NCBI RefSeq assembly: GCF_018255755.1
Contig: NZ_CP073766.1
Coordinates: 2,728,001-2,792,000, forward strand
Reading direction: 5' to 3'
Source: Chitinophaga sp. HK235
Lineage (GTDB): Bacteria > Bacteroidota > Bacteroidia > Chitinophagales > Chitinophagaceae
DNA length: 64,000 bases
In this document: positions 40,708-50,185 of the stretch, one piece after another
How the letters are laid out: each line of letters opens with the position of its first letter
Numbering within the stretch: position 1 is the first letter of the stretch
Made by a program: the position numbers and the translations under genes
Notes under the pieces: model-generated
The model's input: the letters and a program-made list of their open reading frames with translations, nothing else
What the model was told of the DNA's origin: nothing
Database searches by the model: none

Positions 40708-41796
40708 ATGAAATTACTGGAACCAATTGCCGCCCCCACCCTCCGCTTAAACAACAGAATTGTAATGGCTCCTATGAGCAGACGCAGAGTGACAGGAGAG
40801 GGTGTTCCCGGAGAATTAATGAAAACTTATTACAGCCAGCGCGCCAGCGCCGGGCTGATCATAGCCGAGAGCACCGTGATAAGCCCCAACGGCATGGGCA
40901 TTTCACGCCTCCCCGGCATCTACAGCAAAGCACAGATAGAAGGTTGGAAAAAAGTAACCACTGCAGTACATCAGCAGAACGGAAAAATATTTCTGCAGCT
41001 GGTACATGCCGGCAGAATTGCCCATGCACTCAACATCCCCGGTGGCGCTTCTCCCGTGGCACCTTCCGCCATTGCAGCTGCCGGTACTATCAGCACCCCG
41101 GCCGGCGTACAGCCGTTACCGGTACCCGCAGCATTATCTCCGGAAGATACAGAAGAGATTTACAACATACATCTGCAGGCAGCCAAAAACGCATTGGAAG
41201 CAGGTTTCGACGGTATAGAAATACATGCTGCTCATGGATATCTGCTGGAACAGTTTATTCATCCGGCCTCCAATCAGCGTAATGATGAATATGGCGGCAG
41301 CATTGAAAACAGAAGCCGGCTACTGCTTCGTATCACGGAAGGAATCATCGGCATAGCCGGCGCAGACCGGGTCGGTATTCGTTTCTCTCCATTCGCTTCT
41401 CTCAATGGACTTTCTGCTTATGAAGAAGAAACCGCTACCTATCTTTATCTTGCCGCTAAACTTAACAAGATGAATATCCGCTATATTCATCTGTCTGATC
41501 AGTCTACCAACGGCCACCCTCCTATTCCTCCTGCTTTCATTTCCCTGCTGCGGGAACAGTTTCATCAATGGCTGATACTCGCCGGTGGTTATGATACCGA
41601 TAGTGCAACAGCAGCGATGCAACGTTTTAACAACGATCTTATTGCATTCGGCAGACCTTTTATCTCCAATCCTGACCTCGTGGAACGTATCGCACAACGG
41701 CTACCATTCGCACCTGCAGACAAATCCACCTTTTATGAAGGAGAAGAAAAAGGATTCATTGACTACCCATTTCTGACACCTGCGCAAAAGTTGTAA
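40708..41796 (+). CDS. Old yellow enzyme-family ene-reductase
   Basis: A 362-residue FMN-dependent alkene reductase of the NemA/OYE type, using NAD(P)H to reduce electrophilic alkenes or nitro compounds. The barrel features are NNRIVMAPMSRRRVTGEG, QLVHAGRIAHALN, GFDGIEIHAAHGYLLEQF with the substrate-binding pair (here His-His at HAAH), the EYGGSIENRSRLLLRI loop and LILAGGYD plus LIAFGRPFISNPDLVERI at the FMN phosphate site. Length is normal. It is divergent from an AraC gene and probably induced by it. Confidence 0.92.
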   Translation: MKLLEPIAAPTLRLNNRIVMAPMSRRRVTGEGVPGELMKTYYSQRASAGLIIAESTVISPNGMGISRLPGIYSKAQIEGWKKVTTAVHQQNGKIFLQLVHAGRIAHALNIPGGASPVAPSAIAAAGTISTPAGVQPLPVPAALSPEDTEEIYNIHLQAAKNALEAGFDGIEIHAAHGYLLEQFIHPASNQRNDEYGGSIENRSRLLLRITEGIIGIAGADRVGIRFSPFASLNGLSAYEEETATYLYLAAKLNKMNIRYIHLSDQSTNGHPPIPPAFISLLREQFHQWLILAGGYDTDSATAAMQRFNNDLIAFGRPFISNPDLVERIAQRLPFAPADKSTFYEGEEKGFIDYPFLTPAQKL

Positions 41797-41891
41797 CTGG
41801 CATTTTTTTACTTATCTTTACGAGATTGCGTTGTTACATTACGTAACAACGCATTGCTTATATGCCAAACAAATCATTGCCCATGTATTTC

Positions 41892-42374
41892 ATGAAAAAT
41901 CGCTATTTATTTCCTATTTCTTTTCTGGCCATCGTTGCCTGCCATGAAACCAAAACACCTGTTGAAAGTACTGATGCAGCACCTCCTGCACAGGAAGCGG
42001 CTAAAGCCGGCAATGCCACCACCGCATCCAATACCTTACAGATCACAGAACCATGTGCTGTCTTTTATGCTCCAGACAGCATCAAACTGGAAAAAATAAA
42101 AAAGGAAAATGGAGAAGAAGCATTTTACACCATCACAGATGACAACCTGAATTACTTTGCCGATTCCAATATTTTCCTTGAAAGCAAAGGCGTAAAAACC
42201 GTTACCGCTCAAAAAGGAAAAATATCTTTTACATCCAAAGATGGTAAAACCACCACCATCAACCTCAACGACGAAAAATACACCTGGGAGGTTTTTCTGT
42301 TCAACGGCAAAACCGTTACCAATGCTGATATTTCAGACATTGAAAATGAATATGAAAAATATATGAAACCATAG
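41892..42374 (+). CDS. Small lipoprotein of unknown function
   Basis: A 160-residue predicted lipoprotein. ATG 41892 opens onto MKNRYLFPISFLAIVAC, with lipobox AIVAC at Cys17; two in-frame ATG codons lie just upstream (41862, 41883) without a better signal. After a Pro/Ala/Thr linker (about 20-50) come beta-strand-like residues (EPCAVFYAPDSIKLEKIK, FLESKGVKTVTAQKGKI) and a Lys/Asp-rich end. I do not recognise the family. The stop codon is 2 bp before a 38-bp perfect inverted repeat. Confidence 0.8.
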   Translation: MKNRYLFPISFLAIVACHETKTPVESTDAAPPAQEAAKAGNATTASNTLQITEPCAVFYAPDSIKLEKIKKENGEEAFYTITDDNLNYFADSNIFLESKGVKTVTAQKGKISFTSKDGKTTTINLNDEKYTWEVFLFNGKTVTNADISDIENEYEKYMKP

Positions 42375-42376
42375 AA

Positions 42377-42465
42377 ATTTTGATATTTTGTTATTTAGCT
42401 ATTTTGATATTTTGAATAACGAGATCCCAAAATATCAAAATAGCTAAATAACAAAATATCAAAAT
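42377..42465. terminator. 38-bp perfect inverted repeat
   Basis: Arms 42377-42414 and 42428-42465 are perfect complements with a 13-nt loop. Each arm contains ATTTTGATATTTTG twice, so it is internally repetitive. It lies between convergent genes, and the TGA stop of the OMP gene (42459-42461) is inside the right arm. The stem is far longer than a usual terminator. Confidence 0.8.
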
Positions 42466-43013
42466 AAAACATATCCCAGCGTAACAGCCACATATTGCCG
42501 ATAAGCCTTCAACTGCTCCTTATTCCCCGGATCTTCTATCAATGTGACCAGCCCTCGTACATATCTTACATCAATACTGATCTTTTTTCTGAACGTATAA
42601 CCGGCACCGATAGTAAACCCAATATCATTTTTAGTAGCATATCCGCTTTGCATACTGCCATTGCCATAATTGTCCGCCCTCAGCAGTATACCGGAGTAAG
42701 GCCCGGCAAACAATTCCGCATTGGCCATACGAAATGCCGCACTGATCGGAAAAATATCCAGCCTTGACTGGTCTTTGTTAATGGCCGCCCATACATCATG
42801 TTTTAATACAAAATGCCGACTAATTGGCGACACCGCGCTCAAACCGGCTACCAGTCCGGTTTTATTTGTCATTGAAACGCTGTCTCTTTCTTTTCCGTAT
42901 ACACCAGGTAACTGTACACCGGCTTTTACCTGCAGGGAGAAAGATGATATGTCCTGTGCTGCGGCACAAAACACCATACAGATCAATAAAAAAGTGCTGC
43001 AAATTTTTTTCAT
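42459..43013 (-). CDS. Outer membrane beta-barrel protein
   Basis: A 184-residue porin-like protein. MKKICSTFLLICMVFCAAAQ is a signal peptide. The mature part consists of alternating strands (SSFSLQVKAGVQLPGVYG, FVLKHDVWAAI, NDIGFTIGAGYTFRKKISIDVRYVRGL) and ends in YVAVTLGYVLF with a terminal Phe, the barrel-assembly signal. Eight strands are plausible. It follows the efflux channel gene by 4 bp and may be part of the metal-efflux operon. Its stop codon lies in the long inverted repeat. Confidence 0.85.
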   Translation of the reverse strand: MKKICSTFLLICMVFCAAAQDISSFSLQVKAGVQLPGVYGKERDSVSMTNKTGLVAGLSAVSPISRHFVLKHDVWAAINKDQSRLDIFPISAAFRMANAELFAGPYSGILLRADNYGNGSMQSGYATKNDIGFTIGAGYTFRKKISIDVRYVRGLVTLIEDPGNKEQLKAYRQYVAVTLGYVLF

Positions 43014-43017
43014 AAAA

Positions 43018-44277
43018 TCAGAATTGAATATCCCAGATAGCTGCAGCCCTTTCCAGTTCTACCAGTGCTGTAGCATGACTATATACACTTTCATAATATT
43101 GTTGCTGTACATCGTTATAGGTACGTTGTGCATTCAGTACCTCCAGCAGGGAGGTTTCTCCCCGCTGATAACTGTAACGCCGTCCTTCCAGCACCTTTTT
43201 GGCTTCTTCCAGCAGCCCGCTGTCAAACTGATGCAGCTGATGGCCCGCACCCAGATAACTGAAATAGGCGGTAGTTACTTCCGTTTGTACCTGCAACAAT
43301 GTTTGCCGGTATACCGTTTCCTGTTGTTTCACACCCGCATTGGCAGCCATCAGATCTCCCTTGTTGCGGTTGGAAAACTTCAGCGGCAGGCTGATGCCCG
43401 CGGAAACGGTATTCATAGACGGTGTAGGGGCTACCACGTTAGTAACCTGTGTAGCATTATTGACTCCGAGATTAAGCCCCAGATCAATGATACGGGCGGC
43501 TTTCGCCAGTTGTAGTGTTTTTACCGATACGTCCTTCTGACGCAGTGCCGCCAGCAGATCAGCCCTTTCATCCTGCGCTTTTGTCACCAGCTCCGGCAGA
43601 GCGTAAGCACGCTCAAAACGGCTCACATCCCCCACCGGCGCCACCAGGGTATCCCCCCGATAGGTGCCCATCAGATTGTGCAGCTGCACAAAGGCTGTTT
43701 TCATATCTGCTTCCACACCATAAGCCTCATTCAACAGCATGCCCGCTTCAATACGCGACTGACGGGCATCTGTTTCAGTGATAAGGCCTGCTTTAAAACG
43801 GATACTGTCGGCCTGCGCCAGCTGTTGCATATAACGATAGGCTTCCATCTTAATTTCGTATAGCCGTTGCTGTTGCATAGCGGTCAGAAAGGCTATGGTA
43901 GCATCCGCGCGCAGATTACGGAAATAATCTTCCAGCAGATGCCGGGTTACTTCCTGCTCACTTCTGGCCAGATTGATGCGGGCACGTCTTTTACCGCCCA
44001 GCTCCAGCGTGTAACTGATACCACTACTGAGCCCGTATCCTTGCTGCATTCTACGCTGACCATTATCAAATGCGCCGGCACTGATTTCCGGGTCAGGAAA
44101 TACTTTAGCCATCAGTACATTGGCAGCGGCAATGTCCATATTGAATTTTTCTGCGGCATAGCCCAGGTTGTGCTGTCCCACACCGGACAGATAAGTGGCA
44201 AAGTCCAGCTGTTTTTCCTGTGCAACAGCCATAAGACCACTCAGCAGTAATAGTGGCAGCAGCCATCTCCTCTTCAT
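43018..44277 (-). CDS. TolC/CzcC-family outer membrane channel
   Basis: A 419-residue outer membrane factor for the adjacent RND pump. The signal is MKRRWLLPLLLLSGLMAVAQ. Two OEP repeats follow, with NLGYAAEKFNMDIAAANVLMAKVFPDPEIS near the N-terminus and a second at about 225-400 ending in EVLNAQRTYNDVQQQYYESVY. It lies 5 bp downstream of the pump gene. As in CzcCBA/CusCBA systems, it completes the tripartite path to the outside. Confidence 0.9.
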   Translation of the reverse strand: MKRRWLLPLLLLSGLMAVAQEKQLDFATYLSGVGQHNLGYAAEKFNMDIAAANVLMAKVFPDPEISAGAFDNGQRRMQQGYGLSSGISYTLELGGKRRARINLARSEQEVTRHLLEDYFRNLRADATIAFLTAMQQQRLYEIKMEAYRYMQQLAQADSIRFKAGLITETDARQSRIEAGMLLNEAYGVEADMKTAFVQLHNLMGTYRGDTLVAPVGDVSRFERAYALPELVTKAQDERADLLAALRQKDVSVKTLQLAKAARIIDLGLNLGVNNATQVTNVVAPTPSMNTVSAGISLPLKFSNRNKGDLMAANAGVKQQETVYRQTLLQVQTEVTTAYFSYLGAGHQLHQFDSGLLEEAKKVLEGRRYSYQRGETSLLEVLNAQRTYNDVQQQYYESVYSHATALVELERAAAIWDIQF

Positions 44278-44282
44278 AAAAA

Positions 44283-47200
44283 TTATTTTATTTCGTTAAC
44301 AGCTTTTTTCTCAGTCAGGTAATACAATGCCGGCAGGGCATACAACGTGATAAGCGTGGAACAGAGCAGCCCATATACAATCACGGTAGCCAAAGGCCGC
44401 TGCACATCCGAGCCTATGCCAGTGGCCAACGATGCCGGCAACAATCCCAGCATGGCCACGGTGGCGGTCATCAGCACCGGCCTGAAACGGTCCCTGGCAG
44501 CCTGTATCACCGCCTCTTTCAGGGAAGCCATCTCTTTACGCAGCTGGTTCATATGCGATACCATCAACACGCCATTTTGTATGGCCACGCCAAACAAAGC
44601 GATAAAACCCACTGCTGACGATACGTTCAGCGTCATGCCCCGCACATTCAGCGCCAGCATGCCCCCAAACAGCGCCAGCGGGACAATAGAGAGGATAAGT
44701 GCAGACTGACGCGCCACACCGAAGGCTCCATACAACAACACAAACATCAGCCCCAGTGCTACTGGTACAATGATAGCAAGCCTGCTGTAGGCACGGTTTT
44801 TATTTTCAAACTGTCCACCCCAGGCAATCGTGGTTTTGTCCTTATCGTATTTTACATCTTTCTCTATCCGTTCCTGTGCGGTGCGCAGAAAGGTGGTGAG
44901 GTCTGTGCCGCGCAGATTCAACCGCACTGTTAGATGACGCCTCCCCATTTCACGGGTGATGGTACTCTCACCAGTGGCCAGCTGCACTTTGGCTACCTGC
45001 GACAGCGGTATCTTCACACCATCACCATTGGTCAGCATCAGATTCCCGATCTTCTCAGGCGTATTGCGGGCATCTTCCTGATAGCGACAGCTGATATCAT
45101 ACACCCTGTCGCCCACAAACACCTGTGCGACTGCTTTTCCCCCGATTGCAGTCTCTATCAGCTCAGCCACATCGGCGATATTGAGGCCATAGCGGGCGAT
45201 GGCTGCCCTGTCGGCCTGTATCTGCAGCTGCGGCAGTGGCGGCTCCTGATCGATGGCCAGGTCCACCGCACCAGGTACGTGAGACAACGTGGCCATCACG
45301 ACCTCGGCTGTACGCCGTGTTTCCTGAAAATCCTTACCATAGACTTTCACTACCAGTTCACTGTGCGCACCGGCAATTTTATCCATTACGCCGTCAATCA
45401 TCGGCTGACTAAAGCCCACTGTATAACCTGGCATGGTAGCGTAATCCGCTGCCAGCTCATTAATGAGGTCCTGCTTGTTTTTACCGGAAGGCCATTCCTT
45501 GTAGGGCAGCAGGCCAATGGAACATTCATAGTGGGAAGGTGTGAACGGATCCGTACCATCATCATTACGACCGGTTTGTGTCATCATATAAGTCACTTCC
45601 GGATGCTGCATGGTGCGAATACGCAGACTGTCCGCCATCTCTCTGGCCTTAGCCAGCGACACGCCCGGCGGCAGCTGCACCTGCAACCAGATAGAGCCTT
45701 CATCCAGTGGTGGCAGGAAATCTTTGCCTACCGTGATGGTCAGCCCTGCGGCCGCCACCAGTACCACCGCCAGCGGTACAAACACTTTACGCGGATGCTC
45801 CATGATTTTTTCCATCCGGCGCTGGTAAACGCTGGTCAGCTTCTCCAGCCAACGATTGTGATACAATTTCTGAGGCTTACGGTAAAGCATATACGCCAGA
45901 CCGGGAATCAGCAGCAAAGCCACCGCCAGAGACCCCAAAAGCGCATAACCTACTGTAAAAGCCATCGGCGTGAACAACTTCTTCTCTACCCGTTCAAAAG
46001 CAAACAACGGCAGGTAAGCGGTGATAATGATCAACGTAGCAAAAAATACAGGTCGGGCCACCGATTGCGCCTTCTTCATAAAACTTTGTTCTTCCAGCAT
46101 CTCCAGCGGATGATCTTCCCTTTGCCGCAGCATCGTTTCCGCCATCACAATCGCACCATCCACGATGATACCAAAGTCTATCGCTCCCAGCGACAACAGG
46201 TTAGCAGGGATATGCGTGAAATGCATCAGGATAAAGGCAAACAACAGGCTCAGCGGAATAGTGACTGCTACCAGCAAAGCAGCACGCCAGCTGCCCAGGA
46301 AAATGATCAGCACCAGCACTACCAATGCCATTCCTTCCAATAGTGTATGCGACACCGTATTCAACGTAGTATTGACCAGCGCAGTTCTGTCGAGGAAGGG
46401 ATGTATTTTGACACCTGCCGGCAGCAGGCCGTTGTTCAACTCATCTACGGCTTTGTGTACGCCGTCCAGCACCACGGAAGGGTTCTGGCCTTTCAGCAAC
46501 AATACAATCCCCTCAATGCTTTCGCTATAGTGACGCTCATGGTCTGTAAAGCCCAGTACTCCTTTTCTTTCGAGATTACCATAACGCAGCTGACCGATAT
46601 CCTGCAGAAACAAAGGCACACCCTGAGGCGACTGTATAACGGTATGGCCTATATCATCCAGTGATTTCAGCAGACCGATACCTCTTACCACATAGCCCAG
46701 ATCACCGCGCTGGAGCACACTGCCGCCGCTGTTGCTGTTGTTATTATTAATGGCCGCTGTCACCGTACCCAATGGAAGATGGTACTGTTCCAGTTTTTTA
46801 GGGTCCAGCTCCACCTGGTATTGCGTGGTAATGCCGCCGAAATTGGTCACGTCGGCCACGCCTGTTACCTGTTTGATTCTGGGGATGATCACCCAGTTTT
46901 GCAGATCGGTGAGTGCACGCAGGTCTGCGCTGTCACTTTCGATGATATACCGGTATATTTCTCCTATCGGCGATGTAAGCGGGTCCAGGCCGGGCTTGGC
47001 GCCATAAGGGAGGGTCACATCATCCAGTCTCTCCTTGATACGCTGCCTTGCCCAGTAGTCGTCTATACCATCATTGAACACAATAGTGATCATAGACAAG
47101 CCAAAGGTGGAGCGGGAACGCATCACATGCATGCCCGGCATGCCGTTGAGCGCACGTTCCAGCGGAATCGTAATCTGTTGTTCTACTTCTTCTGCAGCCA

Positions 47201-47363
47201 GTCCGGGTACCTGTGTGACCACCTGTGAGGTAACATCAGCAATATCAGGATAGGCTTCCACGGCCAGCTGCTGCCAGCTGTAATATCCTCCTGCGGCGAG
47301 TAACACAAATAGGGTTACCATCAGCCAACGTTTCTGTATAGCTGTATTCATCAATTGTTTCAT
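44283..47363 (-). CDS. CzcA/CusA-family heavy-metal RND pump
   Basis: A 1026-residue proton-driven inner membrane transporter with the RND duplication. TM1 (about 13-30), a large periplasmic loop (about 35-330), TM2-6 (about 335-530), a second loop (about 550-860) and TM8-12 (about 865-1015). The HME-RND signature in TM4 is GAIDFGIIVDGAIVMAE, with acidic residues for proton flow. RPVFFATLIIITAYLPLFAFE and GRNDDGTDPFTPSHYECSI are typical of CzcA/CusA proteins. Cation specificity (Cu/Ag or Zn/Co) cannot be fixed by eye. Adaptor, pump and channel are consecutive. Confidence 0.93.
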   Translation of the reverse strand: MKQLMNTAIQKRWLMVTLFVLLAAGGYYSWQQLAVEAYPDIADVTSQVVTQVPGLAAEEVEQQITIPLERALNGMPGMHVMRSRSTFGLSMITIVFNDGIDDYWARQRIKERLDDVTLPYGAKPGLDPLTSPIGEIYRYIIESDSADLRALTDLQNWVIIPRIKQVTGVADVTNFGGITTQYQVELDPKKLEQYHLPLGTVTAAINNNNSNSGGSVLQRGDLGYVVRGIGLLKSLDDIGHTVIQSPQGVPLFLQDIGQLRYGNLERKGVLGFTDHERHYSESIEGIVLLLKGQNPSVVLDGVHKAVDELNNGLLPAGVKIHPFLDRTALVNTTLNTVSHTLLEGMALVVLVLIIFLGSWRAALLVAVTIPLSLLFAFILMHFTHIPANLLSLGAIDFGIIVDGAIVMAETMLRQREDHPLEMLEEQSFMKKAQSVARPVFFATLIIITAYLPLFAFERVEKKLFTPMAFTVGYALLGSLAVALLLIPGLAYMLYRKPQKLYHNRWLEKLTSVYQRRMEKIMEHPRKVFVPLAVVLVAAAGLTITVGKDFLPPLDEGSIWLQVQLPPGVSLAKAREMADSLRIRTMQHPEVTYMMTQTGRNDDGTDPFTPSHYECSIGLLPYKEWPSGKNKQDLINELAADYATMPGYTVGFSQPMIDGVMDKIAGAHSELVVKVYGKDFQETRRTAEVVMATLSHVPGAVDLAIDQEPPLPQLQIQADRAAIARYGLNIADVAELIETAIGGKAVAQVFVGDRVYDISCRYQEDARNTPEKIGNLMLTNGDGVKIPLSQVAKVQLATGESTITREMGRRHLTVRLNLRGTDLTTFLRTAQERIEKDVKYDKDKTTIAWGGQFENKNRAYSRLAIIVPVALGLMFVLLYGAFGVARQSALILSIVPLALFGGMLALNVRGMTLNVSSAVGFIALFGVAIQNGVLMVSHMNQLRKEMASLKEAVIQAARDRFRPVLMTATVAMLGLLPASLATGIGSDVQRPLATVIVYGLLCSTLITLYALPALYYLTEKKAVNEIK

Positions 47364-47370
47364 AAGCCTC

Positions 47371-48477
47371 TTATTTTACTGCTGAGAGATAGAAGGCGCC
47401 ATCACCTATTATTTTATTCTGCGGCTTCAGACCATTGCGGATAATGAGCTGCTGCCCTTTGGTTTCACCGGTGACGACTTTCCGGCGGACATAGGTACCA
47501 GGGGCTACTTCAGCAAACACATAACTTGAATTATTGTCCTGCATCACCGCGCGCGCAGGCACTGCTATTACTTTCTCCGGCGCATCCTGAAAGTTGACGC
47601 TGGCATACATACCCGGTTTCAGCTGATGGGCAGGATTATCGCAGATCATCAGCACTTCCGCTGCCCTTGTTTCTTCATTGATAACACGGCTTACATGAAA
47701 CACCTTTCCACTGAAAGCAGTATCTGGTAATGCAGTCACCTCCATATTCACGGCATCGCCTTCGTGGATAAAACGGAGGTCCTTCTCCTTCACCTGTCCT
47801 GCAATCCACACCTGCGACAGCTGCGCCACAACAGCCACTGCACCATCTTCCGCCTTCAGGAACTGTCCGTTGACCAGCTTATTACTGATCACTTCCCCAC
47901 CGATAGGAGACCTTACGACCAGAGGTTGACCCAGCACCTGCTGCTGAGGATCTATATTAAATACTTTCAGTGCCGCGGCTGCATTCTCCAGCTCCTGCCG
48001 CTGCACAGCCAGGTTGGTATTGGCTTCTTCCAGATCGCGAGCAGCGCCTACACCATGCTGATGCAGGTCCTGCTGCCTTTTCTGTGCCAGTACGGCCTGT
48101 TCATACAACTGGCGGGCCTGGAACCAGGCCTTCTGCGCATCATAAAAATCGGGCGAGGAAATTGCAAACAAAGGGGAGCCAGCATGTACCTTATCACCCA
48201 AACGCACATACGATTTTACCACCCTGCCGGCAAAAGGCGGGGCAATCTCCGCATAGTTATTGGGAATAGCCTTTACGATACCAGCCGTCAGCAATTGCAG
48301 CTGATAAGGGGCTTCCGTTATCGTATGCAGGTGTATTTTGGCCGACAACGGAGAAGCGGCTGGCACAATGATAGTATCTCCTCTGCCTTCAAATGTTACG
48401 ATTTCTTTTCCTTTGTCCGGATGGTGACAGGACGCAGTGATCAACACCACGCCGCAAGCTGCAGTGAACCTTTTCAT
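47371..48477 (-). CDS. RND efflux periplasmic adaptor (CzcB/CusB-like), lipoprotein
   Basis: A 368-residue membrane fusion protein. The N-terminus MKRFTAACGVVLITASC is a lipoprotein signal with the cleavage Cys at 17, followed by HHPDKGKE, a possible metal-catching His pair. Lipoyl halves (AEIAPPFAGRVVKSYVRLGDKVHAGS and PLVVRSPIGGEVISNKLVNGQF) flank a coiled hairpin (about 110-175), then beta-barrel and membrane-proximal parts (WIAGQVKEKDLRFIHEGD, GMYASVNF). First gene of the efflux operon, 7 bp before the pump. A gap of 338 bp with REP elements separates it from the regulators. Confidence 0.92.
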   Translation of the reverse strand: MKRFTAACGVVLITASCHHPDKGKEIVTFEGRGDTIIVPAASPLSAKIHLHTITEAPYQLQLLTAGIVKAIPNNYAEIAPPFAGRVVKSYVRLGDKVHAGSPLFAISSPDFYDAQKAWFQARQLYEQAVLAQKRQQDLHQHGVGAARDLEEANTNLAVQRQELENAAAALKVFNIDPQQQVLGQPLVVRSPIGGEVISNKLVNGQFLKAEDGAVAVVAQLSQVWIAGQVKEKDLRFIHEGDAVNMEVTALPDTAFSGKVFHVSRVINEETRAAEVLMICDNPAHQLKPGMYASVNFQDAPEKVIAVPARAVMQDNNSSYVFAEVAPGTYVRRKVVTGETKGQQLIIRNGLKPQNKIIGDGAFYLSAVK

Positions 48478-48594
48478 GACGATATTTTTTTCGTGTATCT
48501 GTTACAGTTAACCGTAACCGCGGCAAAAGTATAAACAGCCCGTGGATGCAGCCGTTAGAAAGGATTTAGAATATTATTAGAAACATATTAGAGC

Positions 48595-48614
48595 CCCAGG
48601 GCTGAAGCCCTGGG
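48595..48614. repeat. REP-like palindrome, copy 4
   Basis: CCCAGGGCTGAAGCCCTGGG, identical to the copies at 32264 and 32827 next to the RAYT gene, 16 kb away. Confidence 0.85.
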
Positions 48615-48794
48615 CTAAGTTTGATTGCGGGATAATGTGGAGGCTAAGCGGGCCTGGACTAATATAAGCCCCAGCTAATGCAGGCACGAGACAATAATGT
48701 AAAAGCAAAACACTGTCCAAAACAATATTAACCCAAGCCTGATACAAGAACGAAACAAAAATGTAAAGCCCCGCACCGGCCTCTACAAATATAG

Positions 48795-48814
48795 CCCAGG
48801 GCTTCAGCCCTGGG
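48795..48814. repeat. REP-like palindrome, copy 5
   Basis: The same palindrome in the opposite orientation (centre CTTCAG). It starts 1 bp after the histidine kinase stop codon (TAG, 48816-48818 on the minus strand). With copy 4 it forms an inverted pair like a BIME/REPIN unit. Confidence 0.85.
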
Positions 48815-48815
48815 G

Positions 48816-50183
48816 CTAAATATGCGGCAATTCCAGCGTAAATGTAGTGCCACTCCCAGGCTTGGATACTACGCTGATATTGCCTTTATGCAGCCGGATG
48901 ATTTTAAGCGCAAGTGAAAGACCGATACCATTACCATCAGCATAAGGACGGTTATGGCCTCTGTAAAAAGGGGTGAAGATATGAGGCAGATCTTCTTTGG
49001 CAATGCCAATGCCTTCATCGGTGAAACGCAGGATAGCATGGCCTTTAAACCAGGTGACGGTAACAGTGGTTTCGGGCGGACGGGAGAATTTACAGCCGTT
49101 TTCAAGGAGGTTGATAAATGCCACTTTCAACAGGTATTCGTTACCATTCACAGACACTACATCATCATCATCGGTATCTTCTTCAAACACCACATTGATC
49201 TTATATTCGGGGTGTGCCTGCAGGATATCGCCACGGGCATCCATCAGCACTTCATCGAGACGTATTTCACGGAAATTGATTTCTGTGGGGTCGTAGCTGG
49301 CCTTGGCCAGGTCTAGCAGACTGTTGGACAGCTTCACCAGCCGCTGTGCATCGGTGATGGCATGACGCATGGACTGACGGTATTCCTCTGCCGGTCGCTC
49401 ACGGGAAGCGGTGATCTCCAGTTCGGCCATCATAGCGGTGAGCGGCGTGCGCAACTCATGGGATATATTGGAAACAAATTGTTTCTGAGCATCAAAAGAT
49501 TGTTCCAGTCGGTCCAGCATCCGGTTGAAGGTCTGTGCCAGTTCTGCGATTTCATCTTTCCCTTCTGCGCCTCTCAGCCGAAGGTCAAGGTTGGTAGCGG
49601 TAATTTCTTCTACCTTATCCACCATATCAGATACCGGTTTCAGGGCCTGATGTGAGAAAAACTGGGCTGCCAGGAATACAAACACTACAGCCACCAGAAA
49701 GGTAATCACCAGCGTCCAGAAGAGATGTTGCAGCTGCCCCAGGCCGTATTCATCCTGGGCTGCGGCGGTGACAATATAGGGCGTTCCGTTATGGTTGAAC
49801 AGGAATCCTACCACCTGCAGCGGACCTTCATGAAAGGCGATCTGCCGCTGTTCAATGATCTCACGGATCATCTGTTTGGTTTCCTTTACCTTGTCTATGT
49901 CTACAGCATCGTGATATAACAGGTGAAAGGCCGTATCATAGACGGCGACCTCCTCCTGGGAGCGGGAACCGCCAGCATTCTTATAGATCAGTTGTAATAC
50001 TTCAGGGCTTATTTTGGCGTCGAGGAGCAGGTTGGCCTTGGTAATAGCCTGCTGTTGCAGGTTTTTGTAATACTCTTCTTCACGGTCCTGGGAGTACGAA
50101 ATATACACCACCCATGCAAATACCAGCAGCAGCGCTGCGATCATACCGGTAAATAAGAGGGTCAGCCTGTTACGGATCTTCAT
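48816..50183 (-). CDS. Sensor histidine kinase (CusS-like)
   Basis: A 455-residue membrane kinase. TM1 is at about 8-29 and TM2 at about 153-175, enclosing a periplasmic sensor of about 120 residues. Then come HAMP (about 177-230), HisKA with the phosphorylated His in VSNISHELRTPLTAMM, and HATPase_c with NLLENGCKFS (N box), DEGIGIAKEDLPHIFTPFYRG (G1/F) and GNGIGLSLALKIIRLH (G2). It is co-transcribed with the response regulator (stop and start 2 bp apart) and followed by the efflux operon, so metal stress sensing is inferred. Confidence 0.93.
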   Translation of the reverse strand: MKIRNRLTLLFTGMIAALLLVFAWVVYISYSQDREEEYYKNLQQQAITKANLLLDAKISPEVLQLIYKNAGGSRSQEEVAVYDTAFHLLYHDAVDIDKVKETKQMIREIIEQRQIAFHEGPLQVVGFLFNHNGTPYIVTAAAQDEYGLGQLQHLFWTLVITFLVAVVFVFLAAQFFSHQALKPVSDMVDKVEEITATNLDLRLRGAEGKDEIAELAQTFNRMLDRLEQSFDAQKQFVSNISHELRTPLTAMMAELEITASRERPAEEYRQSMRHAITDAQRLVKLSNSLLDLAKASYDPTEINFREIRLDEVLMDARGDILQAHPEYKINVVFEEDTDDDDVVSVNGNEYLLKVAFINLLENGCKFSRPPETTVTVTWFKGHAILRFTDEGIGIAKEDLPHIFTPFYRGHNRPYADGNGIGLSLALKIIRLHKGNISVVSKPGSGTTFTLELPHI

Positions 50184-50185
50184 GG

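Larger units (their letters stand above)
48478..48815. other. REP-containing gap between efflux and regulator genes
   Basis: This 338-bp gap between the histidine kinase stop and the adaptor start holds two REP-like palindromes (48595-48614 and 48795-48814) in opposite orientation. The 180 bp between them contain partial copies of AAGCCC/CCCAG words but no reading frame. The promoter of the efflux operon should lie between 48478 and 48590. Confidence 0.7.

Noticed and set aside
44934..46343. A 469-codon frame antisense to the RND pump
   Set aside because: His/Gln/Arg-rich shadow of a well-conserved pump gene, with no recognisable domain.
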